This document shows, piece by piece, positions 45,045 to 55,300 of a stretch of DNA of 64,000 bases. This DNA is from Chitinophagaceae bacterium. Lineage in GTDB: Bacteria > Bacteroidota > Bacteroidia > Chitinophagales > Chitinophagaceae. Every line of letters begins with the position of its first letter. The first letter of the stretch is position 1. Under the pieces are notes generated by a model. The model was not told the DNA's origin. It made no database searches and saw only the letters and a program-made list of their open reading frames with translations. The translations under genes were made by a program, and so were the position numbers. The DNA lies in assembly GCA_019638595.1 (NCBI GenBank), contig JAHBTJ010000021.1:1-64000 (forward strand). Direction: 5' to 3'.

Positions 45045-46823
45045 TCACTTCCCGCTGTAATGAAAATTAAACCTTCCTGCCGGCGCCACATCACCATACA
45101 GCCAAAAGTCCATGATGTCATTAGGTTGCTGCATATTATCACTCCACTTAAATTCAAAATCAGGTTCGCCGGTAATCCCTAATAAAGCCTTGGGAACTTT
45201 AATCTCCAGTTTGTTTCCCTGTACCGCATAGTCTACTTCACCCGCTTTTTGCCAGTTCCACGCGGCGTCCGTTTTTTCGAGAATGGCTTTTTTACCAGGA
45301 TTAATGCGATTGATCACGAAGTCATAGCCTTCCCATCCTGTATTCTTATCCTTATCAATGTTAATGAACAATCGCATCCAACCCGGGTCAGTATGCGAAG
45401 TAAGCGGCGCAGCGGTTTCCACATAAAAATATACATGGTCGTTATCTCTTGCCACTTTACTTAACACAATATCGTTTCTGCCCGTGGCATTGGTGTAAAC
45501 CAGGCTGCCCCAACCGGGATGGTTCCGGTGAATGGTATTGCCTTTGTACGAACGAAATGAAGGAGCTACTGTATTCCACTCTGTAAACTTACCGTCAACT
45601 AAAATGGTTTGGGCATTAGAAGCGGCTTCGGGTTTGGGCATTCCTTTAAAGCGACGAATGTTACTCACCATCTGGTAATAATAATTGTCGCCATGTCCAC
45701 CCTTCATAGGCTCTACATCACGGCTGCCTTCCTGGTTAAACTGGTCGGGGAATGCATTCGTTTGCTCCTGCCAAACTTCGTATCTTCCGGCAATCCACTC
45801 ATTCCAGCCGGTAATAAAAATAAGCTCGGGGTTGATCTTTAACGCATGCTCCCATTGCTCCTGGAAGTTATACCCGTAATTTACAGCTCCGGGTTCTGTT
45901 ATATGTCCCTTCTCATGTGTATAGCTTCTGCCAAAGGAGCCGGTTGCATTCAATGCAGTAAGTCCGCGTTCCTTTGTCCAGTTTTGCGCTACCCCAACAG
46001 TTGCCTGTTCAAAACCCCCATCTTCCTTTTTAACAAATCCGTGTTGAGGTGTAATTTCCAGCCACCCCCAATGATCAGGTTTTTCAGGGCCTTTGTTATA
46101 CACCGGCTGCCCGGGGCGAAATGTAAAAAATTCACTTATCTCTTTTGACAGTTTTGGATCCGCAGGTTTATCTTTCAAATCTTGTGCAAACTCCGGCATT
46201 GCCATAATAAAAGGCTTTCCTTTCCACATAAACCACAGGTCTTTATACTTGCCGGGCTTATACAGATCCCTGTATATTTCCCGGATGATTTCCTTGCCGC
46301 CTTCGGTTAGCCAAAAGGGCAGCATAAAAGCAATTTGTGGTGTACGCACTCCATCTTTACGCGCCTGTGTAAATACTTCACACAATTTCATATACGATTC
46401 CTTCCAGGTGATATTTCCGTTGGTACAATCAAAGATCAATACATCCACGCCGGCATCGGAAAGCATTTCGGCATGTTTGCGCAATACCCACTCATCCGTA
46501 TCAAGATAGTATCCAAACAAAGGCTCTCCCCAAAACCAGGGGCTGTTTCTTTTCGGCCAGATGGGATTATTATAATCATGTACCGCTTTAGGATTCCTGG
46601 CCAAGTACTCTGTTACATTAAAAGGCGGGTTTTTTGAGCCGGGCTGTGTATGCCACGTCCAATAGAACAGCCCTATGAACTTATCTTTTTTTATATCGCC
46701 CACTTCTTCATAAGCAGGCAGTCTTCTGCCAACCGCGTCTGTAGCTACGGCATTTGTTCCGGGAGACTGTGCAGATACATGGTAACTGATTACCACAAGA
46801 AAAAATAATGAATAAAATTTCAT
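45045..46823 (-). CDS. TIM-barrel glycosidase-like protein with CBM9-like domain, paralogue 2 (PUL-C)
   Basis: 592 residues, signal peptide MKFYSLFFLVVISYHVSA. Same plan as its neighbours: ATDAVGRRLPAYEEVGDIKKD, FIGLFYWTWHT, FWGEPLFGYYLDTDEW, LSDAGVDVLIFDCTN, LWFMWKGKPFIMAMP, GYNFQEQWEHALKINPELIFITGWNEWIAGRY with E342, then YQMVSNIRRFKG. The CBM9-like C-terminus includes HVYFYVETAAPLTSH and RLFINIDKDKNTGWEGYDF. It is closer to paralogue 3 than to paralogue 1 in the opening region. It follows paralogue 3 by 36 bp and is in one operon with it. Confidence 0.75.
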   Translation of the reverse strand: MKFYSLFFLVVISYHVSAQSPGTNAVATDAVGRRLPAYEEVGDIKKDKFIGLFYWTWHTQPGSKNPPFNVTEYLARNPKAVHDYNNPIWPKRNSPWFWGEPLFGYYLDTDEWVLRKHAEMLSDAGVDVLIFDCTNGNITWKESYMKLCEVFTQARKDGVRTPQIAFMLPFWLTEGGKEIIREIYRDLYKPGKYKDLWFMWKGKPFIMAMPEFAQDLKDKPADPKLSKEISEFFTFRPGQPVYNKGPEKPDHWGWLEITPQHGFVKKEDGGFEQATVGVAQNWTKERGLTALNATGSFGRSYTHEKGHITEPGAVNYGYNFQEQWEHALKINPELIFITGWNEWIAGRYEVWQEQTNAFPDQFNQEGSRDVEPMKGGHGDNYYYQMVSNIRRFKGMPKPEAASNAQTILVDGKFTEWNTVAPSFRSYKGNTIHRNHPGWGSLVYTNATGRNDIVLSKVARDNDHVYFYVETAAPLTSHTDPGWMRLFINIDKDKNTGWEGYDFVINRINPGKKAILEKTDAAWNWQKAGEVDYAVQGNKLEIKVPKALLGITGEPDFEFKWSDNMQQPNDIMDFWLYGDVAPAGRFNFHYSGK

Positions 46824-46859
46824 ACCGTGAATTTTCTGAATGATGTGATGTAAGTAATT

Positions 46860-48869
46860 TTATTTATTCCATTTGAACCGGTAATTAAACCGCCTGTTCG
46901 GTGCGCTATCTCCATTCATGCAAAGCGAAATGGGATCTTTTAAATCAGCAGGATTATCAGCCCAGTGAAAATCAAAATTGATGGTATTGCCTTCCGCCTT
47001 CAGCAATTTTCTGGGCACCGCCAGTTCCAGTACAGCGCCTTCATAACGGTAGCTGATATCCGAAACTGTTTCCCAATCCTTTCCATTATAATGTTTAAGT
47101 GTTGTAATACGATCGGACTTCACTTCTTTATTGATAAGAAAATCATAGCCATACCAGCCCGTGTTTGAATCCTGGTCTGCATCAATCAGTAACAGCATCC
47201 AGTTATTACCGGAGTGCGATGTAAGATGCTGCGATGTTTCCACGTAAAAATACACCTGCTTCTTATCTACAGCTACCTTGCCGGTAATAATATCATTTCT
47301 TCCTGAGTTGTTGCTGTAGCGGATGCCGGCATACCCAACTGCATCGCGATGTGTAATATCGCCTTTGGTATCCCTGTATTCAGGCAACACATGCTGCCAT
47401 TCATTCGCATTGCCGTCCAGTTTCACAGTAGTATATCCTTTTGCCGCCGGGATTTCCCTTGCACCTTTATACCTGCGGATATTCTGCGCCATCTGCATAT
47501 AGTAATTGTCTGTATACCCGTCTTTCATGGGTTGTATAGCGCGGTTAAATTCAGCGTTGTACTGGTCTACAAAAAAATAGGGATTATCGCGGCGCATGAA
47601 CTTTGTAGTCTTACCGCCATCGGGCTGGTATTTTCCCGCCGTCCATTCATTCCAGTCGTTAATGTATAAAAACTGCGGATCAGATTTCAATGCTTCTTCC
47701 CATCTTTCCTGGAAGTAAATACCATAGCCCTCGGGATGTTCAACCGTTTTCTTTAACCAGGGAACATAGGCAGGCTTAGGCAGGTCATATTCATTCAATT
47801 CAGGCTCGCCATGCGCACGCGACCACGATTTACCGGTAAGGCTCGAAGGATGCTGACCGGGAGTAACCGCCGCTTCTTCCTTCTTTCCTTTATGTGTAGA
47901 TACAAGACTGTCGGGGTGCATGGCTCTTACCTTTTCATTGCCCAGGTCGTAGCCGAAGCTCCAGTTATCTTCAGTGCCTACAAATCGTTTGCCCGCCCAT
48001 TTATAGTATCCCCACCACATGTTTCGAAGCGTAAAGAAGCCTTTTACTTCTTTTGTATAATCTTTATACAGCTTTTCCGTATAGTCGGGGTCGCCGTAGC
48101 GCGGATGATTTTTATTGGTGGCTGCGGTTGAATCATAATGCGGGTTGGGGTTGTCTACCCCGTTCCCATTGGCATCAACCGAGGGATCGGCATTGTACAG
48201 CAACAAGGGTTTGCCGTCCCAGTAAAACCACAGGTCTTCGTACTGTTTTGCTTTATAGATCCTGTCGTACAGATCCTGCACTACCGTAATTACCGGTCCG
48301 TTGAACGCCCAAAAGCAAAACTGCGGCACTTTATTTCCTTCGGCTTTCATTTTTTGCATGGTAGTGAACAATACATCCCACTGCTCCCAGTAACGCACTG
48401 CATTGGTAACATCCATTACCAGCACATCCACCCCTGCATCTGCCAGCATGCTCATATCCTTGCGGATAACATATTCATCTTTACTCAGGAAATATCCCAT
48501 CTCAGGTTCACCCCAATGATAAGAGCCTTCTTTCCATAGCGAATGCCTGGCATCTAAACGTGCTGCAGGATCTTCCGCCAATATTTTTGTTACGTCCGCA
48601 GTATAAGGGCTTTTAAGCGTTGCCAGGTTATCTGTATGCCAGGTAATGTAAAAAATACCCACCACCCGGCGCTGGTCTTTTTTAATATCGCCCACCGCTT
48701 TAGCACCGGGCATGGTCCTGCCCAGGGCATCAGTAGCCACCCAGGTATCAGGGTAGATATCGCGGTAGTATTGTTGCTGAGCCTGGGCCTGTATATAACA
48801 GCAAGCCATAAGCGAAATGAGCATTAATACAATGCGAGCACTCCTACTTTTTTTAATTGCAATAGCCAT
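46860..48869 (-). CDS. TIM-barrel glycosidase-like protein with CBM9-like domain, paralogue 3 (PUL-C)
   Basis: 669 residues; signal peptide ending AQAQ. It is the longest of the three because of insertions of about 60 residues in the barrel (region around DPSVDANGNGVDNPNPHYD and the RAHGEPELNEYDLPKPAYVPWL stretch). Shared blocks: VVGIFYITWHTD, HWGEPEMGYFLSKDEY, LADAGVDVLVMDVTN, LWFYWDGKPLLLYN, IYFQERWEEALKSDPQFLYI followed by DWNEWTAGKY with E408. The C-terminal CBM9-like part has QVYFYVETSQHLTSH and LLIDADQDSNTGWYGYDF. Conservation of the barrel motifs across three divergent copies implies function is kept in each. It begins 9 bp after the propeller gene. Confidence 0.75.
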   Translation of the reverse strand: MAIAIKKSRSARIVLMLISLMACCYIQAQAQQQYYRDIYPDTWVATDALGRTMPGAKAVGDIKKDQRRVVGIFYITWHTDNLATLKSPYTADVTKILAEDPAARLDARHSLWKEGSYHWGEPEMGYFLSKDEYVIRKDMSMLADAGVDVLVMDVTNAVRYWEQWDVLFTTMQKMKAEGNKVPQFCFWAFNGPVITVVQDLYDRIYKAKQYEDLWFYWDGKPLLLYNADPSVDANGNGVDNPNPHYDSTAATNKNHPRYGDPDYTEKLYKDYTKEVKGFFTLRNMWWGYYKWAGKRFVGTEDNWSFGYDLGNEKVRAMHPDSLVSTHKGKKEEAAVTPGQHPSSLTGKSWSRAHGEPELNEYDLPKPAYVPWLKKTVEHPEGYGIYFQERWEEALKSDPQFLYINDWNEWTAGKYQPDGGKTTKFMRRDNPYFFVDQYNAEFNRAIQPMKDGYTDNYYMQMAQNIRRYKGAREIPAAKGYTTVKLDGNANEWQHVLPEYRDTKGDITHRDAVGYAGIRYSNNSGRNDIITGKVAVDKKQVYFYVETSQHLTSHSGNNWMLLLIDADQDSNTGWYGYDFLINKEVKSDRITTLKHYNGKDWETVSDISYRYEGAVLELAVPRKLLKAEGNTINFDFHWADNPADLKDPISLCMNGDSAPNRRFNYRFKWNK

Positions 48870-48877
48870 CTTATACT

Positions 48878-50320
48878 TTATTTAAAAGTTACCGGATGCC
48901 ACATGGTATTCCAGTTAGCCCAATTGGGGCCATATGCATACGAAAGATATTGTTGCTTTTCAGGATTGATATGCCCTCTTTCATCTCCACTCCACCCGCA
49001 GTTATGCAAATAGGGTTTAAGCCCGTTCCTTATTTCGCTTATTTTATTAAACGATAGCCCGTCGGAAGATTCCCATAACACGATATAGCTATCAGCCGTA
49101 AGTCGTGAAGCGGTATGTATGGCATAATATTTTTTAAGATCATCCCTGTATTTTATATCGCAATGGTCTGATCCTCCAATAGCGGTTTTATTCACTGCTG
49201 TGCCGTGAAGCGTTAAATGCGCCGGCCAATCAGCATCAGCAGCGGAAGCCGTAGCCACTCTTGTTTCCGTGGTTGCCGGGCCGTTCCATGAGTAGTAAAA
49301 GAAGAGGGTATCATTATTCACTACCATACAGGGTTCACCGGCTCCCCATGCATCCGCATCTCCGCTAAATGTTATTACCGGTTGGGGATTGCCTCCCCAT
49401 GCCGTACCGTTCCATTTTTCCCACGGACCATTGGGCGAAGTTGATCTTGCTACATACGCATGATTGAAAACCCCTCTTTCATCTTCCGTAGAAGTATAAC
49501 CGGTATAATAGTAGCCATTGTATTTTACCACACCCGGATCACAAACAGAGAACTGGTCACGGCTTCCTTCCGTGGGTTTTAATACCATCTCTTCCGCCGA
49601 CCATTTTTTACCGCCATCCGTTGATCGCATATAAGATGCCTGGTCCCAGTACTGCACCCCCGACGACGGATTAAGCAATAAAAAAGCCTGGTAACTTCCT
49701 GTCACTACTTCACCATTTTTAAAGCTAACGGCGTTGTTCATTGCACCTTCTTTTTTCCAAACGCCCGCCGTGCCCGATGGATCGGAAAGCACCCACACAT
49801 ATGTACCTGCAGAAAATTTTTCATCACTTGCAATCAGCAGGTTCTGGTTATCCTGGTAATTGCTATATACCATTGTTGCCAATGGTGCTGAAGCTACCGT
49901 TGAAGTGTAGTTGCTTTTCCACCGGTAAAGATTTAATGTAAGGCTGCTGTTGGTTGAAACCCAGTTGGGGCAAGCTACAGCTATAGCATAAAAAGGCTCA
50001 CCAGCAGTAAATTTTTGAGCTGCTGAAACAGCATCATTTAATGCTACCGCAGTCTGAGCTCCGGCCTCATCGTAAAACAACACCCTATCGCCAAGGGTTC
50101 CCCCCGGAGCTGCAAACCACGCATCAATACTGCCATCATCATTCTCTATGATAGACGGGCCATAACGATATACGCCACCTGTATATATATCCCAACCGGC
50201 TTGCACCATGAAAATATTTGTATAGACCGAGTCTGTCGCATTACCACTTTCGGATGTTACTACTTTTTTATTGCATCCGGATACAGCAAATACCAGATAT
50301 ATTACTACAAATTTTTTCAT
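48878..50320 (-). CDS. Beta-propeller lipoprotein, GH43/GH32-like fold (PUL-C)
   Basis: 480 residues, lipobox ending at Cys16 (FAVSGC). After about 230 residues of beta-rich N-terminal sequence (WDIYTGGVYRYGPSIIENDDGSIDAWFAAPGG, with a second-blade DRVLFY) come blocks typical of five-bladed propeller glycosidases: MRSTDGGKKWS, CDPGVVKYNGYYYTGYTST, WGAGEPCMVVNNDTLFFYYSWNG and SDHCDIKYRDDLKKYYAIHT. The first and later acidic residues could form a GH43-type triad but I cannot assign them. It is probably a glycosidase or binding protein at the cell surface. A terminator-like hairpin stands just before its start. Confidence 0.7.
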   Translation of the reverse strand: MKKFVVIYLVFAVSGCNKKVVTSESGNATDSVYTNIFMVQAGWDIYTGGVYRYGPSIIENDDGSIDAWFAAPGGTLGDRVLFYDEAGAQTAVALNDAVSAAQKFTAGEPFYAIAVACPNWVSTNSSLTLNLYRWKSNYTSTVASAPLATMVYSNYQDNQNLLIASDEKFSAGTYVWVLSDPSGTAGVWKKEGAMNNAVSFKNGEVVTGSYQAFLLLNPSSGVQYWDQASYMRSTDGGKKWSAEEMVLKPTEGSRDQFSVCDPGVVKYNGYYYTGYTSTEDERGVFNHAYVARSTSPNGPWEKWNGTAWGGNPQPVITFSGDADAWGAGEPCMVVNNDTLFFYYSWNGPATTETRVATASAADADWPAHLTLHGTAVNKTAIGGSDHCDIKYRDDLKKYYAIHTASRLTADSYIVLWESSDGLSFNKISEIRNGLKPYLHNCGWSGDERGHINPEKQQYLSYAYGPNWANWNTMWHPVTFK

Positions 50321-50330
50321 ACGAATGGCA

Positions 50331-50362
50331 ATAAAAACCGCTCCCGATTTTTCAGGAGCGGT
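50331..50362 (-). terminator. Intrinsic terminator-like hairpin 10 bp upstream of the propeller gene
   Basis: On the minus strand ACCGCTCC (50362-50355), a 10-nt loop and GGAGCGGT (50344-50337) are followed by TTTTTATTG. Stem plus T-run is a textbook Rho-independent terminator for the SusC2/SusD2 transcript. It ends about ten bases before the ATG of the next gene, so it could also attenuate expression of the four downstream genes. Confidence 0.75.
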
Positions 50363-50429
50363 ATTCTTACACTATCAAAACAACCTGGAAAATCTTAATG
50401 ATCGTAAAGCAACAGCCCTGTATGCTTCG

Positions 50430-52205
50430 TTAATCCAGCCAGCCCGGGTTCTGCCAATCCTGGCCAGATAAGCCAATGATCTTAATTACTTCCGCCTGGT
50501 TGATGGGGTACATCAGCCATTTATCGGAAGAACAATCACGGTTGGTGAACTTAAACCTGGTATAGGTAAGGTTACCGCCCGATTCGGTGATACGCATGCC
50601 AGTAACAAACTTATCTGTTTCGCCCAGTATCTTCCACCTGCGTACATCAAAAAAACGGTGTTCTTCAAAGGCGAATTCTATCCTGCGTTCGTTGCGGTAT
50701 TTCTTTTCAAAATCTTCTGCAGACATACCGGTGGGGAAATCCGGCATTCCGGCCCTGGCGCGTACTGCATTCACCGCTTCTCTTGCTGTAAGCGATACCC
50801 CGTTTACCGTAACCGGCACATCGGGGCCTACTGCATGGTATGCTGCCTCGGCAAAATTGAGATACAATTCCGCTATACGGAACAGCCTTATAAAACCATC
50901 GGCCTGGTTGTTTAAATTAGACCTGAAATTGTTATACTTGCGCATATAATACCCCGTGCGTGTATTTCTCCTGTTGGTTTGTGATATGCCTTCCTCTCCC
51001 CCTACATAAGTTTGTATACGGTAGCCTCCCGGCTGATCAAGATAACGTAATGCGCCATTATAGTAGACAGATGCATAAAACCTGGGATCCCTGCCGGCGT
51101 AAGGATCGTTGAGATCGTAACCCGATGCGGGATTAATGACCGGCACCAGCCTGTTGGCATCACTATACCCCGTAACAGGCGCCTCGCCGTTGGCCATTTC
51201 ATAACTATCCACCAGGTCCTGCGTAGGGCAGGAGCCTGCTTTTATCCCGGCATCTATAGACGGTAACCCGGCATTGCTCCATACACTCAGCCTGCCGCTC
51301 GCATTCAATATCGTTTCTTTATCAACTGCCCGCTGGTCGTTAGGATTGGTAAGAAAATACAACGCGTATGCATTTTGTGCGGTACCCGCAGGTGGCGCTA
51401 CATCAAACAGCTTATAATCATGCGCCAGGCATTGCTGCAAAGCGGTTGCTGTTATTTGAGCAGCATCGTTCCAGGTGTACGTACCATCGCTCCACAAAGC
51501 GCTGGCAGCGTAAGTAACCGCCTGCGATTTAATGGCATGCGCAACAGCCCGGTTCATAATGCCAAACTGGTTATCGTACACATTCCACGAAAAAGTAGTA
51601 GGCGTATTTTGATCGGGCGCTGTTAATGCAGCATCGCAATCTGCCAGGATGAAAGTCACTACTTCCGAAAAACCCGCCCTGCGGTCCGACGAAAAATCAT
51701 GGTCAATTTCCAGGGGTTTATCAAATATGGGCACTCCGCCATAGCGTTTGATCAATTGCAGGTAATATAGAGCACGTAAGGTACGCGCCTGCGCTATCCA
51801 GCCCGCTTTTTCTTCGTCCGCCGCCAGCACGGTAGCCGTCTTCATGTTTTCAATAAACATATTGCATTTATTGATGCCCTGGAAAAGCATTCCCCAGGGA
51901 CTGCCATCCGCAGAAACGAGCGCGTAGTTGCGGGAGGTTGTGGTACCGGTATACCAGGATGTATAGCGGGGAAAATTCGCATTGTTATCGTCCGCATCCT
52001 GCGCTTCATCGGTATAGGAAGCGCGTTCCAGATAAGCGGCAGGAAGATACCCGTAACAGGAATTGAGATACCCTCTTGTTTGGTTATAATCAGCAAAAAC
52101 CTGGTCTAATGGAATTCTTCCGTCAGAAGGAAGATCCAGCTTTTTATTACATGCAAAAAATAAAACCGTGCATGCAAAAAACAAAATATGCTTTATATGT
52201 TTCAT
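50430..52205 (-). CDS. SusD/RagB family lipoprotein, second pair (PUL-C)
   Basis: 591 residues from the ATG at 52205, which begins a lipoprotein signal ending at Cys19 (VLFFAC); the open frame reaches 33 codons further up without a signal. LDLPSDGRIPLDQVFADYN, ARTLRALYYLQLIKRYGGVPIF and RRIEFAFEEHRFFDVRRWKIL are the family blocks. Partner of the STN-less SusC upstream. The 128-bp gap between them is larger than in the other pairs in the window. A terminator-like hairpin lies 70 bp beyond its stop. Confidence 0.93.
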   Translation of the reverse strand: MKHIKHILFFACTVLFFACNKKLDLPSDGRIPLDQVFADYNQTRGYLNSCYGYLPAAYLERASYTDEAQDADDNNANFPRYTSWYTGTTTSRNYALVSADGSPWGMLFQGINKCNMFIENMKTATVLAADEEKAGWIAQARTLRALYYLQLIKRYGGVPIFDKPLEIDHDFSSDRRAGFSEVVTFILADCDAALTAPDQNTPTTFSWNVYDNQFGIMNRAVAHAIKSQAVTYAASALWSDGTYTWNDAAQITATALQQCLAHDYKLFDVAPPAGTAQNAYALYFLTNPNDQRAVDKETILNASGRLSVWSNAGLPSIDAGIKAGSCPTQDLVDSYEMANGEAPVTGYSDANRLVPVINPASGYDLNDPYAGRDPRFYASVYYNGALRYLDQPGGYRIQTYVGGEEGISQTNRRNTRTGYYMRKYNNFRSNLNNQADGFIRLFRIAELYLNFAEAAYHAVGPDVPVTVNGVSLTAREAVNAVRARAGMPDFPTGMSAEDFEKKYRNERRIEFAFEEHRFFDVRRWKILGETDKFVTGMRITESGGNLTYTRFKFTNRDCSSDKWLMYPINQAEVIKIIGLSGQDWQNPGWLD

Positions 52206-52332
52206 TCGTGCATTTTTTAGTGCAGCTACGCCGCGATTATTTTTGTTGAATGGAACGCTCTTTGATGCGATGCCATTTATGAAAAAGGTATAGGAGCGTT
52301 TCATTGCAAGTATTGTAAGGTTATAGATTCGA

Positions 52333-55300
52333 TCAAAAGGTTACGCTCAATCCAACATTGTATACTTTGTATACAGGAATGGAGAGATAGGTACCTTCCG
52401 GTCCAAAATCCGGTGATTTCATTTTATCCCATGTAATAAGGTTTTGCCCGCTGAGCACCAGTCTTATATTGCTGGCGGAGATCAGCTTTGAAACCGATAC
52501 GGGAAAATTGTACGCCAGCTCCACATTTTTCAGGCGGAGATAGCGCCTGTTATAATTAAAGAAATCGCTCGGTTGGTGGTTTACGCTCTCCCTGGCACTC
52601 AGAGCAGGGTAGGTAATAGCTTCACCGGACTGGTAACGTTCCGGCGTCCACGCGTTTTTGTGCAGCGAGTTGTATACACCATGGAAATAATTTTCCCAAA
52701 CACCTATGCCTCCAAGAACAGTACTGTAATCGCCTATGCCCTGGAAAAGAATATTGAGCTCAAATGATTTGTAATTAACCCCGGCAGTTATACCATAGGT
52801 AGTACGGGGAATAGCTCCTTTCCCTATAGGCGCCATATCTCTTTCATCCAGCAAGCCATCGCCGTTCAGATCCCTGTAAATCAAATCGCCCAGCCTGGGT
52901 GTTCCAAATGCGTAATCAAGCGTGTTATTATCCAGCTCCTGCTGGGTGTTAAAAAACCCGTTGCCATTGCTGTAATCCACGAGGTAACCAAACTGCTGCC
53001 CGTAAGAATAACCTTCCTGCCTTTTAGGGTATATATAATCGTTAGTACGCGTAGCTTCATTCACTTTAATAAGCGTATTTTTCGAATAGCTCACCATCCC
53101 GCCCACTGATATCTTAAAATCCTTATTGATCCATTTTGAATAGTTCAGCGTCGCTTCATATCCTTTATTTTCGAACTGCCCCTGGTTTACCGCAGGATAA
53201 TAGTCCAAAGGAATGCCCTGGTATTCGGGTATGGTTGAGATAGCGGACACCACCATATTGTCTACCTTTTCCTTAAATACATCTACCGATAGCGACAGGG
53301 CGTTGAACAATCCAAGATCTAAACCGAGGTTGCCTTTGGTTGAAACCTCAGCACGAATATTGGGGTTACCTCTTTCTCTTTCATCAATATAATACTGCAG
53401 GTAGCCTAACGGACCGCCACCGCTGAGCCTTACATTATCGAGGTATGCAAAACGCAACAACCCGCTTTGATCATTAGCTGACTTTCCGTAAGAAGCTCTC
53501 AACTTCAGATTGCTCAGCCATTTGGAATCCTTTAAAAAAGATTCATTGGAGATCAGCCAGGCAACAGCGGCCGCAGGCGTGCTGGTATAGCGAACATTGC
53601 GTGCATATTGCTCAGAACCGGAGTAACCCAAATCGAGTTTGAGGAAGTATTTATTGTTATACCCATAAGAAACTTCGGCGCCGGTATGTACCCTGTTATA
53701 AGGTAACATCCAGTTACCGCTTACATCTGCCTTGGTAAGATCCTGGTAATACATATAGCCCAACGCGCCCAGCTTGTGGTTGCCAAAGCTACGATCATAG
53801 TTCAAAGCAATATTATAAGTAAGGTGATAATAGTATTGATGCCCTTTGCTGTATGCCAGTGGTGAATTGGTCCAACTGCCCGATTTTGAAAATTCAAGCT
53901 CATCTTTGTTGTCGGTCCTTATCCAGTGTTCATAATTCTGCAAGGTTCTTAAGCTGCCTACCGAGTTGGTTTGATAAGCAAAAATACCGGAGAGATTAAG
54001 TCCTTTGGTTATAAAGCCCATATCGAGATCTACCCCAAACTGCGAAACAATATTAGTAACGGTATGATTGATATAGCCCGAACGGTTAAGCAGTCCGTAA
54101 GTGGGGGCAGTGATATCCTGCGTTGCCACTACCTGGTAGCTTGAATCGCTCAACGCGCCATGATCGTCGTACTTTTCGGGTGTTAAAGGCCCGTAAAAAG
54201 CCGATGGCATAAAAAATATACTGCTGTAAGTATCTGCAATTCCGGCGCCGCCGGGAGTACGCTCTCTTTTGATATTACCTGTAAGCCGTACAAAAGCCCG
54301 GAGGTATTTATTGATGTTCATATCCACATTAGCCCGGTAGTTGAACCACAGGTATTTGCCGTTGGTTTCGTAGCGGGGCTGATCGGTATTGAACTGTCCG
54401 CCCTGGTGCATGAAGTTAAGGTTGGAATAAAACCGTACCCAGTCGTTACCTCCCTGCAGATCCACATTTACACGCTGCATACCGGCTGTATTGTTCCAGT
54501 ATTTTTTATACCAGTTATTGTTCGGGTACAAAGGATTATTTCCTGCTGCGAAAGCAGCGATATCCTGTTCTGTATAAGGGGCGCTGTAAGGGTCTTTATC
54601 GGGATCAGGATTGGCAGCCCAATCATTATAGGTAGCCTGGTTCCTGAGCTTTACATATTCCGACGAATTGATAAATCCGGGTTGCGTAGTATTCTGCTGT
54701 ACAGCCTGGTCAACACGGGCTTTAATTTGAAGTCCGCCTTTTTCACCACGCCTGGTTTTAACTACCAGCACACCGTTCGCACCTAAAATGCCATACAGCG
54801 CCTGTGTAGATGCATCCTTTAACAAGCTGATGGATTCAATTTCGTTGGGATTGATATACTCCAGCGACTGGTTGCTGTTATAGGCAGTAGGAATACCATC
54901 AATAACCACGAGTGGTCCGTTCTGGCGCGCCATGGAAAAACCGCGTACAAATAAGGCGGTATTGGCTCTTGAAAGTTCCGAAAAGGTCTCTATGGTAGTA
55001 AGACCCGGCAAACGCCCCGGTAATGTTTGGGTTAAATTAGCTACCGGCGATCTCAGCAGTTCCTCACCCGTTACTGTGGATACAGCTCCCGATACTTCAC
55101 TTCGTAACTGGCTTGTATAACCGAGCTCTACTACTTCGTCATTATAATGCGCATCCCATACCAGTGCAATATCAATTGTTTCTTTACCGCCTACAGTTGC
55201 TTTTTGTGTTTTGTAATTTTTCCCTGAAAAGCTTACAAAGCTGCTTTGATCATTTATAATGAGCGAGTAATCTCCATTGTTATCGGTAAATGTTCCGTTT

